Program-made: the position numbers and the translations under genes
Shown here: piece by piece, positions 14,173 to 22,048 of the stretch
How positions within the stretch are numbered: position 1 is the stretch's first letter
How the letters are laid out: each line of letters opens with the position of its first letter
The notes under the pieces: generated by a model
Databases searched by the model: none
Seen by the model: only the letters and a program-made list of their open reading frames with translations
What the model was told of the DNA's origin: nothing
NCBI GenBank assembly: GCA_904398645.1
Contig: CAJFPH010000008.1
Coordinates: 1-22,649, forward strand
Length of the DNA stretch: 22,649 nt
From: Allobutyricicoccus pentlandensis
GTDB lineage: Bacteria > Bacillota > Clostridia > Oscillospirales > QAMX01
Direction: 5' to 3'

Positions 14173-14203
14173 AGGCTTTATTTAATATTTACTGAACGGT
14201 ATT

Positions 14204-15517
14204 TTACCGGTAATCTGCCAAAAAAGCCTCGTTTGCCGCAAACATATCGTCTACCATATTTTGAATTTCAGAAAGACTTAAGACCGACGAAGTCAGCGGG
14301 TCAAACGCAATCGCGTGGTAAATTTTGCGGCGGCTCTTCTCAAAGAAGCCTTCGACCGCCAACTCCTCGCATCTGGCGGACGTATTGTTGAGGATGGCCA
14401 GCTGCGGCGGCAGAGGTCCCACATGGATCGGGCGCAATCCCGCGCGCGACGCTTCGACCGGAACCTCCACACAGCAGCCCACCGGCAGGTTATCGATCAA
14501 TCCAAAGTTACGCACGTTTCCGTTAAATTCAAAAATTGTCCCGTCACCAAACACCGCATTAAAGATCGACGAAGCATACTCACTCCCACGCTCTAACGAG
14601 ACGTCCTCCTTCGCCAGCCACGCGCGAATAGAATCCTGCCACGTGTGCTCGCGGTTTAAGTACTCGTTTAAAATAAACGCATGGTGTCCCGGATTCCATC
14701 CGGTACCTTTCGTACAGTACTTTTCAATCAAATCCTCACGTTTGCGGAACCAGGCCACATATTCCGAGTTATGACCTGATGACTCTGTGACATAGTAATC
14801 AAGCGCCAGGAACATCTCATTGCGCACCTGCTCCTCATTATAAATATCCGGGTTCTCCAAGGCCTTACGAATCAGCGGGTATGCGTCTTCGCCGCGCACT
14901 TTAAACTCCAGATAGTGCGCCTGATGGTTAATACCCGCGCACAAGTACGTCACGTCGCGCATGTCCGCGCCGATCCAGCGCGCCAGCATGGCGGCAGTCC
15001 CCTGCACGCTGTGACAAAGCCCCGTCACATTGGCGCTGCTTGCCTCCTGCATGGTACGGCAGAGCATTGCCATGGGGTTCGTATAGTTTAAAACAATGGC
15101 ATGTGGGCAAACCTTTTCTATATCCCGGATAATGTCAAGCATCATTGGCGCAGTGCGCAAAAAGCGGAAAATACCGGACGGCCCACGCGTATCGCCCACA
15201 TTGATATCCACGCCATAGCGTTTTGGAATCTCAATATCGGAACGCCACACCTGAACACCCGCCGCTAAAATTGTGATCAGTACGCCGTCGGCGCCCTCAA
15301 GTGCCTCTAGACGGCTTGTCGTCGCGCTCAGGCGGGCCGGATATCCTCCCGCACGAATGAGCTTTTCACAGGCCGCACGGCTGTAATCCAGGCGCACAGG
15401 ATCAATATCCATCAGTGCGATATGCGCGTCCCGGAATGCAGGAAAGGAGAGAATGTCGCGCACCAAATTTCGCGTAAATTCAAAACTCCCCGCTCCAATA
15501 AAGGCTATTTTTTTCAT
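14204..15517 (-). CDS. melA: Glycoside hydrolase family 4, MelA-type alpha-galactosidase
   Basis: A 437-residue NAD- and Mn-dependent glycosidase that cleaves alpha-galactosides such as melibiose by the oxidation-elimination mechanism of family 4. The N-terminal Rossmann motif FIGAGS (6-11) binds NAD. Cys168/His169 in GLCHSVQGT and His198 in AGINHQAHYLE are the metal ligands. ALMDIDPVRL, NYTNPMAM, YVTESSGHNSEY and NVRNFGLIDNLPVGCCVEVP closely follow the MelA branch rather than the 6-phospho-alpha-glucosidase branch. No signal peptide: cytoplasmic. GAGGTG precedes the ATG by five bases. It lies about 40 bp downstream of a lipoprotein gene on the same strand and probably shares its transcript; no transporter or regulator of sugar uptake is adjacent in this window. 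Confidence 0.92.
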   Translation of the reverse strand: MKKIAFIGAGSFEFTRNLVRDILSFPAFRDAHIALMDIDPVRLDYSRAACEKLIRAGGYPARLSATTSRLEALEGADGVLITILAAGVQVWRSDIEIPKRYGVDINVGDTRGPSGIFRFLRTAPMMLDIIRDIEKVCPHAIVLNYTNPMAMLCRTMQEASSANVTGLCHSVQGTAAMLARWIGADMRDVTYLCAGINHQAHYLEFKVRGEDAYPLIRKALENPDIYNEEQVRNEMFLALDYYVTESSGHNSEYVAWFRKREDLIEKYCTKGTGWNPGHHAFILNEYLNREHTWQDSIRAWLAKEDVSLERGSEYASSIFNAVFGDGTIFEFNGNVRNFGLIDNLPVGCCVEVPVEASRAGLRPIHVGPLPPQLAILNNTSARCEELAVEGFFEKSRRKIYHAIAFDPLTSSVLSLSEIQNMVDDMFAANEAFLADYR

Positions 15518-15558
15518 ACATTCACCTCATTTATTCAGGATGTGCCTGTTGCTACCGA

Positions 15559-16134
15559 TCAGTCAGTCCGCTCCGTCGAAAATACGGCCTCAATCGCCAC
15601 GCCCGCATCGCAATCCATGCTCTGATAATCCTCCGGCTCGATAACGGACAACCTGTTCTGCTCTGTCCCGGCCTTTACAAAAAGCGCAAGCGGCTCCTCC
15701 GGTACAATCACCCGCGCCTGCGTCAGCTTCGCTGTTCCAATCAACATGGAATCGGAAAAGCCAAGCGGTATTTCCAGCGCGGCACGCGTATAACCGCTGT
15801 CGGTAACCGTAATGATATCAAAGCCTTCCTCTCTCAAACGAAAACCGACCCGCCCGATGCCGTCCGCGGCCACATCGTCCTCCGCACCGCCTCCATAGAC
15901 CCATTCGCCATCTTCGTAAACCAGCACGCGGAAATTGACAGACTGCACGGTGCCATCCACCTGGTAATCAAAAAACACCGTCTCGTCCCCAATAGCGGCC
16001 AGAACATCCCGCGTCTCCTGGGAAAGCTCGCTGGGTGCAATGCGCATCTCCAGGTCCGCCTCTTTGCCGCTGCACGACGTAAACAGAATTAGCACCAGCA
16101 GACCCGTAAATATGGACATGACACGTTTTAACAT
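15559..16134 (-). CDS. Lipoprotein of unknown function, 191 aa
   Basis: The ATG at 16134 gives MLKRVMSIFTGLLVLILFTSC: a positive start, a hydrophobic stretch and a lipobox-like FTSC, so the protein should be lipid-anchored outside the membrane. A longer frame beginning 14 codons earlier puts extra residues ahead of the signal peptide and lies over the promoter -10 region, so it is rejected. The mature part (about 170 residues) reads as alternating strands (TVQSVNFRVLVYEDGEWVYG) and two beta-rich halves, similar in style to other uncharacterised Firmicute lipoproteins with a FFDYxVD segment. No enzyme motif is seen. GAGGG lies upstream, as does a good promoter (16176-16204). It precedes melA by 41 bp, but nothing links its function to sugar use. 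Confidence 0.8.
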   Translation of the reverse strand: MLKRVMSIFTGLLVLILFTSCSGKEADLEMRIAPSELSQETRDVLAAIGDETVFFDYQVDGTVQSVNFRVLVYEDGEWVYGGGAEDDVAADGIGRVGFRLREEGFDIITVTDSGYTRAALEIPLGFSDSMLIGTAKLTQARVIVPEEPLALFVKAGTEQNRLSVIEPEDYQSMDCDAGVAIEAVFSTERTD

Positions 16135-16175
16135 AAAACAACCCTCAGAGCAGCATATCAACTTTATTTTTATCA

Positions 16176-16204
16176 ATTATAGCATGCCATGCCCGGTATT
16201 GCAA
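16176..16204 (-). promoter_or_regulatory. Promoter of the lipoprotein-melA unit
   Basis: Minus strand TTGCAA (16204 to 16199), 17-base spacer, TATAAT (16181 to 16176). Transcription would start about 35 bases before the lipoprotein ATG. It is back-to-back with the polA promoter, about 35 bases apart. Confidence 0.75.
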
Positions 16205-16239
16205 GATTTTCCACATAAGCGGCGCGTCAAATCCTTCGC

Positions 16240-16268
16240 TTGATTCAAGTACCGCACAGTGTTATAAT
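16240..16268 (+). promoter_or_regulatory. Promoter of the polA operon
   Basis: TTGATT (16240-16245), 17-base spacer and a perfect TATAAT (16263-16268), about 45 bases before the polA ATG. Confidence 0.8.
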
Positions 16269-16312
16269 TTAGGCAGTTATTTTGTGAAAGCCGTGTCCAA
16301 AAAGGAGATTCT

Positions 16313-18967
16313 ATGAAGATTTTAGCGATTGATGGTAACAGCATCATCAGCCGTGCGTTCTATGGCATCCGCCCGCTCACAACGGCAGAGGGCATTCATA
16401 CAAACGCGGTTTACGGTTTTCTTTCCACGTACCTCAAAACCTGCGATGAGGAGTCGCCGGATGCATCGGTAGTGTGCTGGGATTTGAAATCACCCACCTA
16501 CCGCCACATGGAATATGCAGAGTATAAAGCCGGACGCCGTCCCACACCGCCCGAGCTCCTGTCACAGATTCCACTCATGAAGGAGATTCTTTCCGCCATG
16601 GGCGTCATGTGCTGTGAACTCGAGGGCTATGAAGCCGACGATCTGCTCGGCACCATCAGCCGGATCTGTGAAGACTGTCCGGACTGTTCCTGCGTCATTC
16701 TGACCGGCGACCGTGACAGTTTTCAGCTTGCCGGGCCTTCGACGCGCATTAAGCTGGTCACTACCAAGTCCGGACGGCCCATCACAACAGATTATACTCC
16801 CGACACCATAAAGGAAACGTTTGGCGTCACGCCTGCACTGATGATCGACGTTAAGGCCCTCATGGGCGACCCCTCCGACAATATTCCCGGCGTTGCAGGC
16901 GTCGGCGAAAAAACCGCGCTGGATCTTGTGCAGAAATTTGGCGGGATTCAGGCAATTTACGAACGGCTTGATACGCTTACTATCCGCGACAGTCTGCGCA
17001 AAAAGCTGGCTGACGGACAGGAAAGCGCCTGGATGAGCCGTCGCCTTGCGGAAATTGACCGTGAAGCGCCGCTTCCATTTACGCCGCAGGCAGCCGTTGA
17101 ACTTCCGTCGGATCCGGCTAAACTTTTTGCACTGCTGCGCCGGCTTGAACTGCGCACGTTCATCACCCGCATGCATCTTTCCCCATCTGCTCCGGCAGAA
17201 CCTCACTCCAAACCGGAAACAGCACCGGCATCCGCTCATTTCATTACAGACGCGGAGCTGCTTTCCGCGCTGCCCGACCGCCTGCGTTCCTCCGGCGAGA
17301 TTATCCCTCTGATCTGCCAGGAAGATCTTGAATGGGTCGCATTTTCGTCCGGCGGGGATTCCTGCGTCGTGCGCCGCGCCGACTTTCCTTCACAGGCGTA
17401 TGACGCATTCCTCGCCGCATTCATGTCGGACAAAATCTTAAAAACCGGCCACGACATCAAGCACATTCTCGTTCGCCTTTTTGAACAAAAGATTCCATTC
17501 GGAGGCTTTGCCTTTGACAGTGCGGTCGCCGCTTATCTCTGCAATCCCGCGACGGGCAAATATGAACTGGCGCGCATTGCCGCGTCCTATCTGGACACGG
17601 AGCTCCCTCCCGCCGCATATGAGGCCGATCATGCGTTTACGCCGCTTTCTGACAACGATACAGAGCTCTCCAGTGTGGCTGCGCATTTAACGGCGATTTC
17701 CCGCCTGCGGGAGGTGCTCTCCGCGAAGCTCGAAGATCAGGGCATGACAAAGCTTATGTTTGATATGGAGCTTCCGCTGACGGAGGTATTGGCCTATATG
17801 CAGTACATCGGCTTCCGCGTGGACAAAAAACGGCTTGTCAAATACGGTGAGGAGCTTGCCGGGCGTATTGCATATCTGGAAAGTGCCATTTACGAAGCGG
17901 CCGGCGAACAGTTTAACATCAATTCTCCGAAGCAGCTTGGGGAAATTCTCTTTGAAAAACTCGGCTTGCCCTCCGGTAAAAAGACAAAGTCCGGTTACTC
18001 AACGGATATTGACGCGCTCCATCGTATTGAACCGCTCCATCCCATTGGCGGACTGCTCATTGAATACCGGCAGCTCTCCAAACTGAAATCCACCTATACG
18101 GACGGCCTTGCAAAAGTGATTTCCCCGGCAGACGGCCGTATCCATTCGAACTTCAACCAACTCTCGACTGCCACCGGCCGCATCAGTTCTGCGGACCCAA
18201 ATATGCAGAATATTCCCGTTCGCCAGGAACGCGGCGCAGAGCTGCGCCGTATGTTCGTCGCCGAAGAGGGGTGGCTGCTTGTCGATGCGGACTACTCCCA
18301 AATTGAACTGCGCATTCTTGCGCACATCTCAGATGACCCCGGCATGAAGGCCGCTTTTGCCTCCGGGGAAGACATCCACCGTATGACCGCGGCCTCTGTC
18401 GAGGGCGTGCCGCCGGACGAGGTCACACCGCAGATGCGTTCGCGCGCCAAGGCTGTCAATTTCGGCCTGGTCTACGGTATGTCTGATTTCACATTGGCCT
18501 CCAATATCGGCGTCAGCCGTGCAGAAGCGCGTGCATACATCAATCATTACTTTGCCATGTTCCCGGGCGTGCGCCGGTATATGGAGGAGATCAAGGCCCG
18601 TGCCAAAGAGGAAGGCAGCGTCTCCACGCTTTTCGGACGCCGCCGGCCCCTGCCGGAAATTCAGTCAACCAATTATAACGTCCGCTCGTTTGGCGAACGC
18701 GTCGCACTCAATACGCCCATTCAGGGCACCGCCGCAGACGTCATCAAGCTTGCCATGGTCGCAGTTTATCGCCGCCTGCGGCGTGAAAATCTGCGTTCCC
18801 GCCTGATCTTACAGGTACATGACGAACTCATCGTCGAGTCCCCGCGCGACGAGGCGGACTACGTGAAAACGCTGCTCACCGAAGAAATGCAAAACGCCGT
18901 ACACCTTGACGTCACGCTTGTCGCGGACGCGGCGGTCGGGGAAGACTGGTACAGCGCGAAAGGATAA
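16313..18967 (+). CDS. polA: DNA polymerase I
   Basis: 884 residues, the usual length. The N-terminal 5'-3' exonuclease (1-290) has Asp7 in AIDGNS, the YEADDLLG acidic cluster, and the DPSDNIPGVAGVGEKTA helix-hairpin region. The middle (about 310-490) is the 3'-5' exonuclease fold, but it has lost its metal-binding residues: the expected DxE is replaced by LICQEDLEWV and the second motif is TGHDIKHIL. Proofreading is therefore probably absent, as in many Gram-positive Pol I enzymes. The polymerase domain has motif A DADYSQIELR (catalytic Asp660), motif B RSRAKAVNFGLVYG and motif C QVHDE (Asp837). Role: gap filling and removal of RNA primers in replication and repair. AAGGAG precedes the ATG, and a strong promoter lies upstream. 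It leads an operon; the next ATG begins three bases after its stop. Confidence 0.98.
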   Translation: MKILAIDGNSIISRAFYGIRPLTTAEGIHTNAVYGFLSTYLKTCDEESPDASVVCWDLKSPTYRHMEYAEYKAGRRPTPPELLSQIPLMKEILSAMGVMCCELEGYEADDLLGTISRICEDCPDCSCVILTGDRDSFQLAGPSTRIKLVTTKSGRPITTDYTPDTIKETFGVTPALMIDVKALMGDPSDNIPGVAGVGEKTALDLVQKFGGIQAIYERLDTLTIRDSLRKKLADGQESAWMSRRLAEIDREAPLPFTPQAAVELPSDPAKLFALLRRLELRTFITRMHLSPSAPAEPHSKPETAPASAHFITDAELLSALPDRLRSSGEIIPLICQEDLEWVAFSSGGDSCVVRRADFPSQAYDAFLAAFMSDKILKTGHDIKHILVRLFEQKIPFGGFAFDSAVAAYLCNPATGKYELARIAASYLDTELPPAAYEADHAFTPLSDNDTELSSVAAHLTAISRLREVLSAKLEDQGMTKLMFDMELPLTEVLAYMQYIGFRVDKKRLVKYGEELAGRIAYLESAIYEAAGEQFNINSPKQLGEILFEKLGLPSGKKTKSGYSTDIDALHRIEPLHPIGGLLIEYRQLSKLKSTYTDGLAKVISPADGRIHSNFNQLSTATGRISSADPNMQNIPVRQERGAELRRMFVAEEGWLLVDADYSQIELRILAHISDDPGMKAAFASGEDIHRMTAASVEGVPPDEVTPQMRSRAKAVNFGLVYGMSDFTLASNIGVSRAEARAYINHYFAMFPGVRRYMEEIKARAKEEGSVSTLFGRRRPLPEIQSTNYNVRSFGERVALNTPIQGTAADVIKLAMVAVYRRLRRENLRSRLILQVHDELIVESPRDEADYVKTLLTEEMQNAVHLDVTLVADAAVGEDWYSAKG

Positions 18968-18970
18968 TCT

Positions 18971-19396
18971 ATGAAAGTGCTTTTTATCTGTACGGGAAAT
19001 ACCTGCCGCAGTCCCATGGCGGAGGGAATTTATAATGCAAAAGCCGTCCCGCGCGGTTTGGCGCCGGCGGAAAGCGCCGGTATTTTTGCCGTACCGGGAG
19101 ACCCCGTTACGGCAAATGCCGCTACTGCGGCGGCGGAGTACGGCGCGGATATCTCCGGGCACCGTGCCCGAACCGTCACGGCGGAACTTCTGGATAGCTG
19201 CGACAGAATTTACTGTATGACGCCGTCGCATGTGGCGGCTCTTGCCGCACTCTTTCCGTCCTGCGTATCCAAATGCCGTCTTCTCGATGAGAAAGGCATC
19301 CCGGATCCCTACGGCGGCGATCTTGACTGTTACCGGCGTACGGCGGCGGCCATCCATACGGCCATTGAAGCCATTTTAGGAGAAATCTGCCCATGA
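18971..19396 (+). CDS. Low-molecular-weight protein tyrosine/arginine phosphatase
   Basis: A 141-residue protein with the family signature at the N-terminus: VLFICTGNTCRSPMAEG, with nucleophile Cys7 and Arg13 forming the phosphate loop, and the general acid Asp112 in IPDPYGGD. The family dephosphorylates protein tyrosine (or arginine, as in YwlE of Bacillus). An arsenate reductase of the same fold would have further paired cysteines; those here do not follow that layout. Cytoplasmic. The ribosome site AAAGGA overlaps the end of polA, and the stop overlaps the next start (ATGA), so translation is coupled on both sides. In related bacteria such enzymes are often next to tRNA t6A genes, as here. 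Substrate is not known. Confidence 0.88.
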   Translation: MKVLFICTGNTCRSPMAEGIYNAKAVPRGLAPAESAGIFAVPGDPVTANAATAAAEYGADISGHRARTVTAELLDSCDRIYCMTPSHVAALAALFPSCVSKCRLLDEKGIPDPYGGDLDCYRRTAAAIHTAIEAILGEICP

Positions 19397-19863
19397 CCGA
19401 CAGCCGCCGTTTTGAACTGATCGAACTTACAACCCAATGGCTTTCCGAGGTCGAGCGTGTCGAGCAGGCATGCTTTTCCGTGCCCTGGAGCCGTATGGGA
19501 CTCGAAAGCGACATCCTCAGTCCCGCCTCGCGCTGGTATGGCATTGCCGATCAGCGGACAGGGCGTCTTGCCGCGTTTCTTGGCGCGCATATTTTTGGCG
19601 ACGAGGCGGAAATTGTCAATATTGCCACCTATCCGGACTACCGCCGCCGCGGATTTGCGGAGACGCTGATCCGGGAATTGTTTCGCCTGCATCCTGCGCT
19701 GGCGCAGGTATTTCTCGAAGTGCGCCGTTCCAATGCATCTGCGCGCGCTTTATATGAAAAGCTGGGGTTTTCCAGCTATGCCGTCCGCCGGAACTATTAT
19801 GAAAAGCCGGTTGAGGACGCCGTTTTAATGCGACATCAAATCACTCGGAGGGACCCATGCTGA
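19393..19863 (+). CDS. rimI: Ribosomal protein S18 alanine N-acetyltransferase-like GNAT enzyme
   Basis: A 156-residue GNAT-family acetyltransferase. The acetyl-CoA binding motif RRRGFAETL (about residues 83-91) and the later EVRRSNASARALYEKLGF and NYYEKPVEDAVLM segments follow RimI, which acetylates the N-terminal alanine of ribosomal protein S18. The N-terminal part contains the ACFSVPWSRMGLESDI stretch also usual for RimI. Its start overlaps the stop of the phosphatase gene and its stop overlaps tsaD by seven bases. The rimI-tsaD pairing is a well-known arrangement; tsaB and tsaE, often in the same operon, are not here and must be elsewhere in the genome. Confidence 0.93.
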   Translation: MTDSRRFELIELTTQWLSEVERVEQACFSVPWSRMGLESDILSPASRWYGIADQRTGRLAAFLGAHIFGDEAEIVNIATYPDYRRRGFAETLIRELFRLHPALAQVFLEVRRSNASARALYEKLGFSSYAVRRNYYEKPVEDAVLMRHQITRRDPC

Positions 19864-20876
19864 TACTTGGAATTGAAAGCTCCTGCGATGAGACTGCCGC
19901 CTCCGTCAGCCGCGACGGACGTGAAATTTTATCAAACGTTGTGCTTTCGCAGGTAGATATGCACGCCATTTACGGCGGCGTTGTACCGGAAATTGCCTCG
20001 CGCAGGCACGTTGAAGGCATTCACGGCGTGGTCAGCCGCGCGCTTGCTGACGCTTCGCTTACTGTCGCCGATTTAGACGCCGTTGCCGTCACCTACGCGC
20101 CGGGTCTGATTGGCGCGCTCCTTGTCGGCGTCAATTTTGCAAAAGGGCTCGCTTTTGCCTCAGGTAAACCGCTCGTTCCGGTGCATCATATCCGTGGTCA
20201 CATCTCGGCAAACTACATTGCCTTTCCCGAGCTGGTCCCCCCTTTTACCTGTCTGGTCGTTTCCGGCGGGCACAGCCTGATTGCCGATGTGCATACCTAT
20301 ACGGACATGGAGATACGCGGTTCCACACGTGACGATGCGGCGGGCGAGGCTTTTGACAAGGCCGCGCGCGTCCTGGGCCTCTCCTATCCAGGAGGCGCAC
20401 AGATAGACCGGCTTGCCGTGGGAGGCGACCCCTATGCCTACCCCCTGCCGCGTGCCAAGATCGAAGGCGCGCCGTGGGACTTTTCCTTTTCCGGCCTCAA
20501 AACGGCAGTTTTGAACACGGCAAACCGCGCCGCACAAAGGGGCGAGCCGCTCGATCGAGCAGGGCTTTCCGCTTCCTTTTGCCGCGCCGTAGCGGACGAG
20601 CTTGCGCCGCGCGCGATCGATGCGGCCGTACGGTGCGGACATGGTATTTTGGCCGCCGCCGGAGGCGTCGCCGCAAATTCATTTCTTCGCCGTGCATTAG
20701 AGGAGGGCTGTGCAAAAAGCGGCCTGAAGCTCTACATGCCACCCCTTTCTCTTTGCGGCGACAATGGCGCCATGATTGCCTGTCAGGGATATTATGAATA
20801 CCTCGCAGGCGTCTGCGCCGGTCCGTCGCTCAACGCTTATCCGACGTTAAGCATCAGCGATCCGCCGCGTTGCTGA
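19857..20876 (+). CDS. tsaD: tRNA threonylcarbamoyladenosine synthase catalytic subunit TsaD
   Basis: A 339-residue member of the Kae1/TsaD family that transfers threonylcarbamoyl to A37 of ANN-decoding tRNAs, working with TsaB and TsaE. Landmarks: GIESSCDETAAS (5-16), GGVVPEIASRRH (40-51), the metal-binding HIRGH (His111 and His115), VVSGGHS (134-140), GGVAANSFLRR (269-279) and the final metal ligand Asp302 in LCGDNGAMIA. Length is normal. GGAGG lies five bases before the ATG, inside the end of rimI. Essential in most bacteria. It is the last gene of the polA operon; the non-coding gap that follows has a hairpin shared with the opposing cyclophilin gene. Confidence 0.97.
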   Translation: MLILGIESSCDETAASVSRDGREILSNVVLSQVDMHAIYGGVVPEIASRRHVEGIHGVVSRALADASLTVADLDAVAVTYAPGLIGALLVGVNFAKGLAFASGKPLVPVHHIRGHISANYIAFPELVPPFTCLVVSGGHSLIADVHTYTDMEIRGSTRDDAAGEAFDKAARVLGLSYPGGAQIDRLAVGGDPYAYPLPRAKIEGAPWDFSFSGLKTAVLNTANRAAQRGEPLDRAGLSASFCRAVADELAPRAIDAAVRCGHGILAAAGGVAANSFLRRALEEGCAKSGLKLYMPPLSLCGDNGAMIACQGYYEYLAGVCAGPSLNAYPTLSISDPPRC

Positions 20877-20986
20877 CGCTATACAGCAGCTGTTCTGGCA
20901 ATCGGTATGCCATATACTGATTGTAAATTTTCTGCAACATAACTGCGCGAAAAACATATTATGTAACCCTTGTTCCAGGACGTACT

Positions 20987-21090
20987 TGTGGAAACTCTTT
21001 TTCGACGAAAGTTTTCACATGGGAAACCCGCAGTTTTTCCCCTGTTTTTTTTCGTCCTCCTGTGGAAAACCCTGTGGAAAGTGTGGATAA
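20987..21090. other. Cluster of DnaA-box-like sequences
   Basis: The non-coding gap after tsaD contains TGTGGATAA (21082-21090), which is a perfect DnaA box on the reverse strand, together with TGTGGAAAG (21073-21081), TGTGGAAAA (21061-21069) and TGTGGAAAC (20987-20995), all in the same orientation, and TTTTCACA (21012-21019) in the other. The three right-hand copies are almost continuous. A T-rich stretch (about 21034-21053) lies between. The arrangement recalls replication-origin or DnaA-titration regions, but no dnaA or dnaN gene is in the window. Confidence 0.5.
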
Positions 21091-21146
21091 CTTTTCGTTG
21101 AACCACTTTTTACCCTGCAATTACGTCAACCTCATTTATAAAAATC

Positions 21147-21163
21147 AGTTGCCTTTTGCAACA
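21147..21163. promoter_or_regulatory. Second isolated copy of the array palindrome
   Basis: AGTTGCCTTTTGCAACA carries GTTGC/GCAAC arms in the same spacing as the array repeats (centre 21155). It lies in the non-coding gap between tsaD and the cyclophilin gene, 60 bases after the DnaA-like cluster. Confidence 0.4.
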
Positions 21164-21199
21164 GCATGTCGGATCTTTAAAAATACCGGCATACAACAA

Positions 21200-21232
21200 C
21201 GATCCCCGTCCGGTTTGCCCGGGCGGGGATCG
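21200..21232. terminator. Hairpin between convergent tsaD and cyclophilin genes
   Basis: A 14-bp stem with one G-T pair (21200-21213 with 21219-21232). On the plus strand CGATATCTTTT follows; the minus strand has no clear T-run. It probably serves as terminator for both genes. The left arm GATCCCCGTCCGG is identical to the hairpin after the phage capsid gene (8586-8598). Confidence 0.6.
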
Positions 21233-21241
21233 CGATATCTT

Positions 21242-21826
21242 TTAGTCCAAAATGCGAATGGTCGTGATTACCGGCTGGTCTTCTACGGGCGCCACACCAC
21301 TGATGCCCTTTTCCGCAGCATCCGCCATAATAGCGTCCACAACGTCCATTCCCTCTGTCACATGACCGAAGGCGGCATACAGGCCATTCAGACCCGTCTG
21401 ATCCTCCACACAAATGAAGAACTGACTGGACGCACTGTCATATGCACCTTCAAACCCATCGCCGCGCGCCATGGAAATCACGCCGCGCCGGTGTGAAATG
21501 GAATTGCGATGACCGTTCGCCGCAAATTCTCCTTCTATCGATTCTCCTGAACCGCCGGTACCGTCGCCGTTCGGGTCTCCGCCCTGGAGTACAAATCCCG
21601 GCACAAGCCGGTGAAACGTAAGGCCGTCATAAAAGCCCTCCTCGGCAAGTTTGATAAAGTTTCGCACGGTCTTTGGCGCCGTCTTGCCATCCAGTTCAAT
21701 GAAAATGGAACCGTAACCCTCCACTACAATCTCCGCATGATGGATTCCCGCGCTGCAGGATGAAAACAGCACCACACTCAACGTCAGGCACAAAAAGAGT
21801 GCCGCCACATGTTTCAAACGTCTCAT
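21242..21826 (-). CDS. Cyclophilin-type peptidyl-prolyl isomerase, lipoprotein
   Basis: 194 residues from ATG 21826, starting MRRLKHVAALFLCLTLSVVL and reaching Cys24 in FSSC, a lipobox-like site, so it is anchored to the outer face of the membrane. The isomerase domain (about 30-194) has FYDGLTFHRLVPGFVLQGGD with the catalytic Arg, GEFAANGHRN, SMAR, SSQFFICVED and FGHVTEGMDVVDAI. It speeds proline isomerisation in exported proteins. A longer frame starting 27 codons earlier runs across the promoter and the ribosome site (AAAGGAG, nine bases before ATG 21826) and is rejected. Small single-domain cyclophilins of this kind are common in Clostridia. It is monocistronic with its own promoter; the hairpin at 21200 follows. 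Confidence 0.93.
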   Translation of the reverse strand: MRRLKHVAALFLCLTLSVVLFSSCSAGIHHAEIVVEGYGSIFIELDGKTAPKTVRNFIKLAEEGFYDGLTFHRLVPGFVLQGGDPNGDGTGGSGESIEGEFAANGHRNSISHRRGVISMARGDGFEGAYDSASSQFFICVEDQTGLNGLYAAFGHVTEGMDVVDAIMADAAEKGISGVAPVEDQPVITTIRILD

Positions 21827-21878
21827 CAGTTTCGTCTCCTTTGCATGAGTCACTGGCAAAACAGCGTTGCCGTTTTTG

Positions 21879-21907
21879 ATCATAACATTTTTTCTACCAA
21901 ACAGCAA
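21879..21907 (-). promoter_or_regulatory. Promoter of the cyclophilin gene
   Basis: Minus strand TTGCTG (21907 to 21902), 17-base spacer, TATGAT (21884 to 21879). The leader that follows contains GGCAA/TTGCC arms (about 21855-21871), a short hairpin of unknown use. Confidence 0.65.
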
Positions 21908-21975
21908 GATTTCATGCCGGTATCATAGTTTTTTTACATTTTATCTTTCCATGCAGTCAAAGCTGAAAAAAAGGT

Positions 21976-22004
21976 TTGCTTTTTTTCAAAGGATGTGCTA
22001 TGAT
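21976..22004 (+). promoter_or_regulatory. Promoter of the S-layer-homology gene
   Basis: TTGCTT (21976-21981), 17-base spacer, TATGAT (21999-22004). Transcription would start about 40 bases before the ATG at 22049. It faces away from the cyclophilin promoter. Confidence 0.7.
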
Positions 22005-22048
22005 GAGTTGTAACCATTTTGTAATCTTATTGACAGCAGGTGTTACTT

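Noticed and set aside
4237..14200. Attachment-site repeats flanking the phage module
   Set aside because: I compared 4237-4338 with 13983-14203 by eye and found only a shared CGTTTTTT, which occurs in terminators and is not evidence of an att site.
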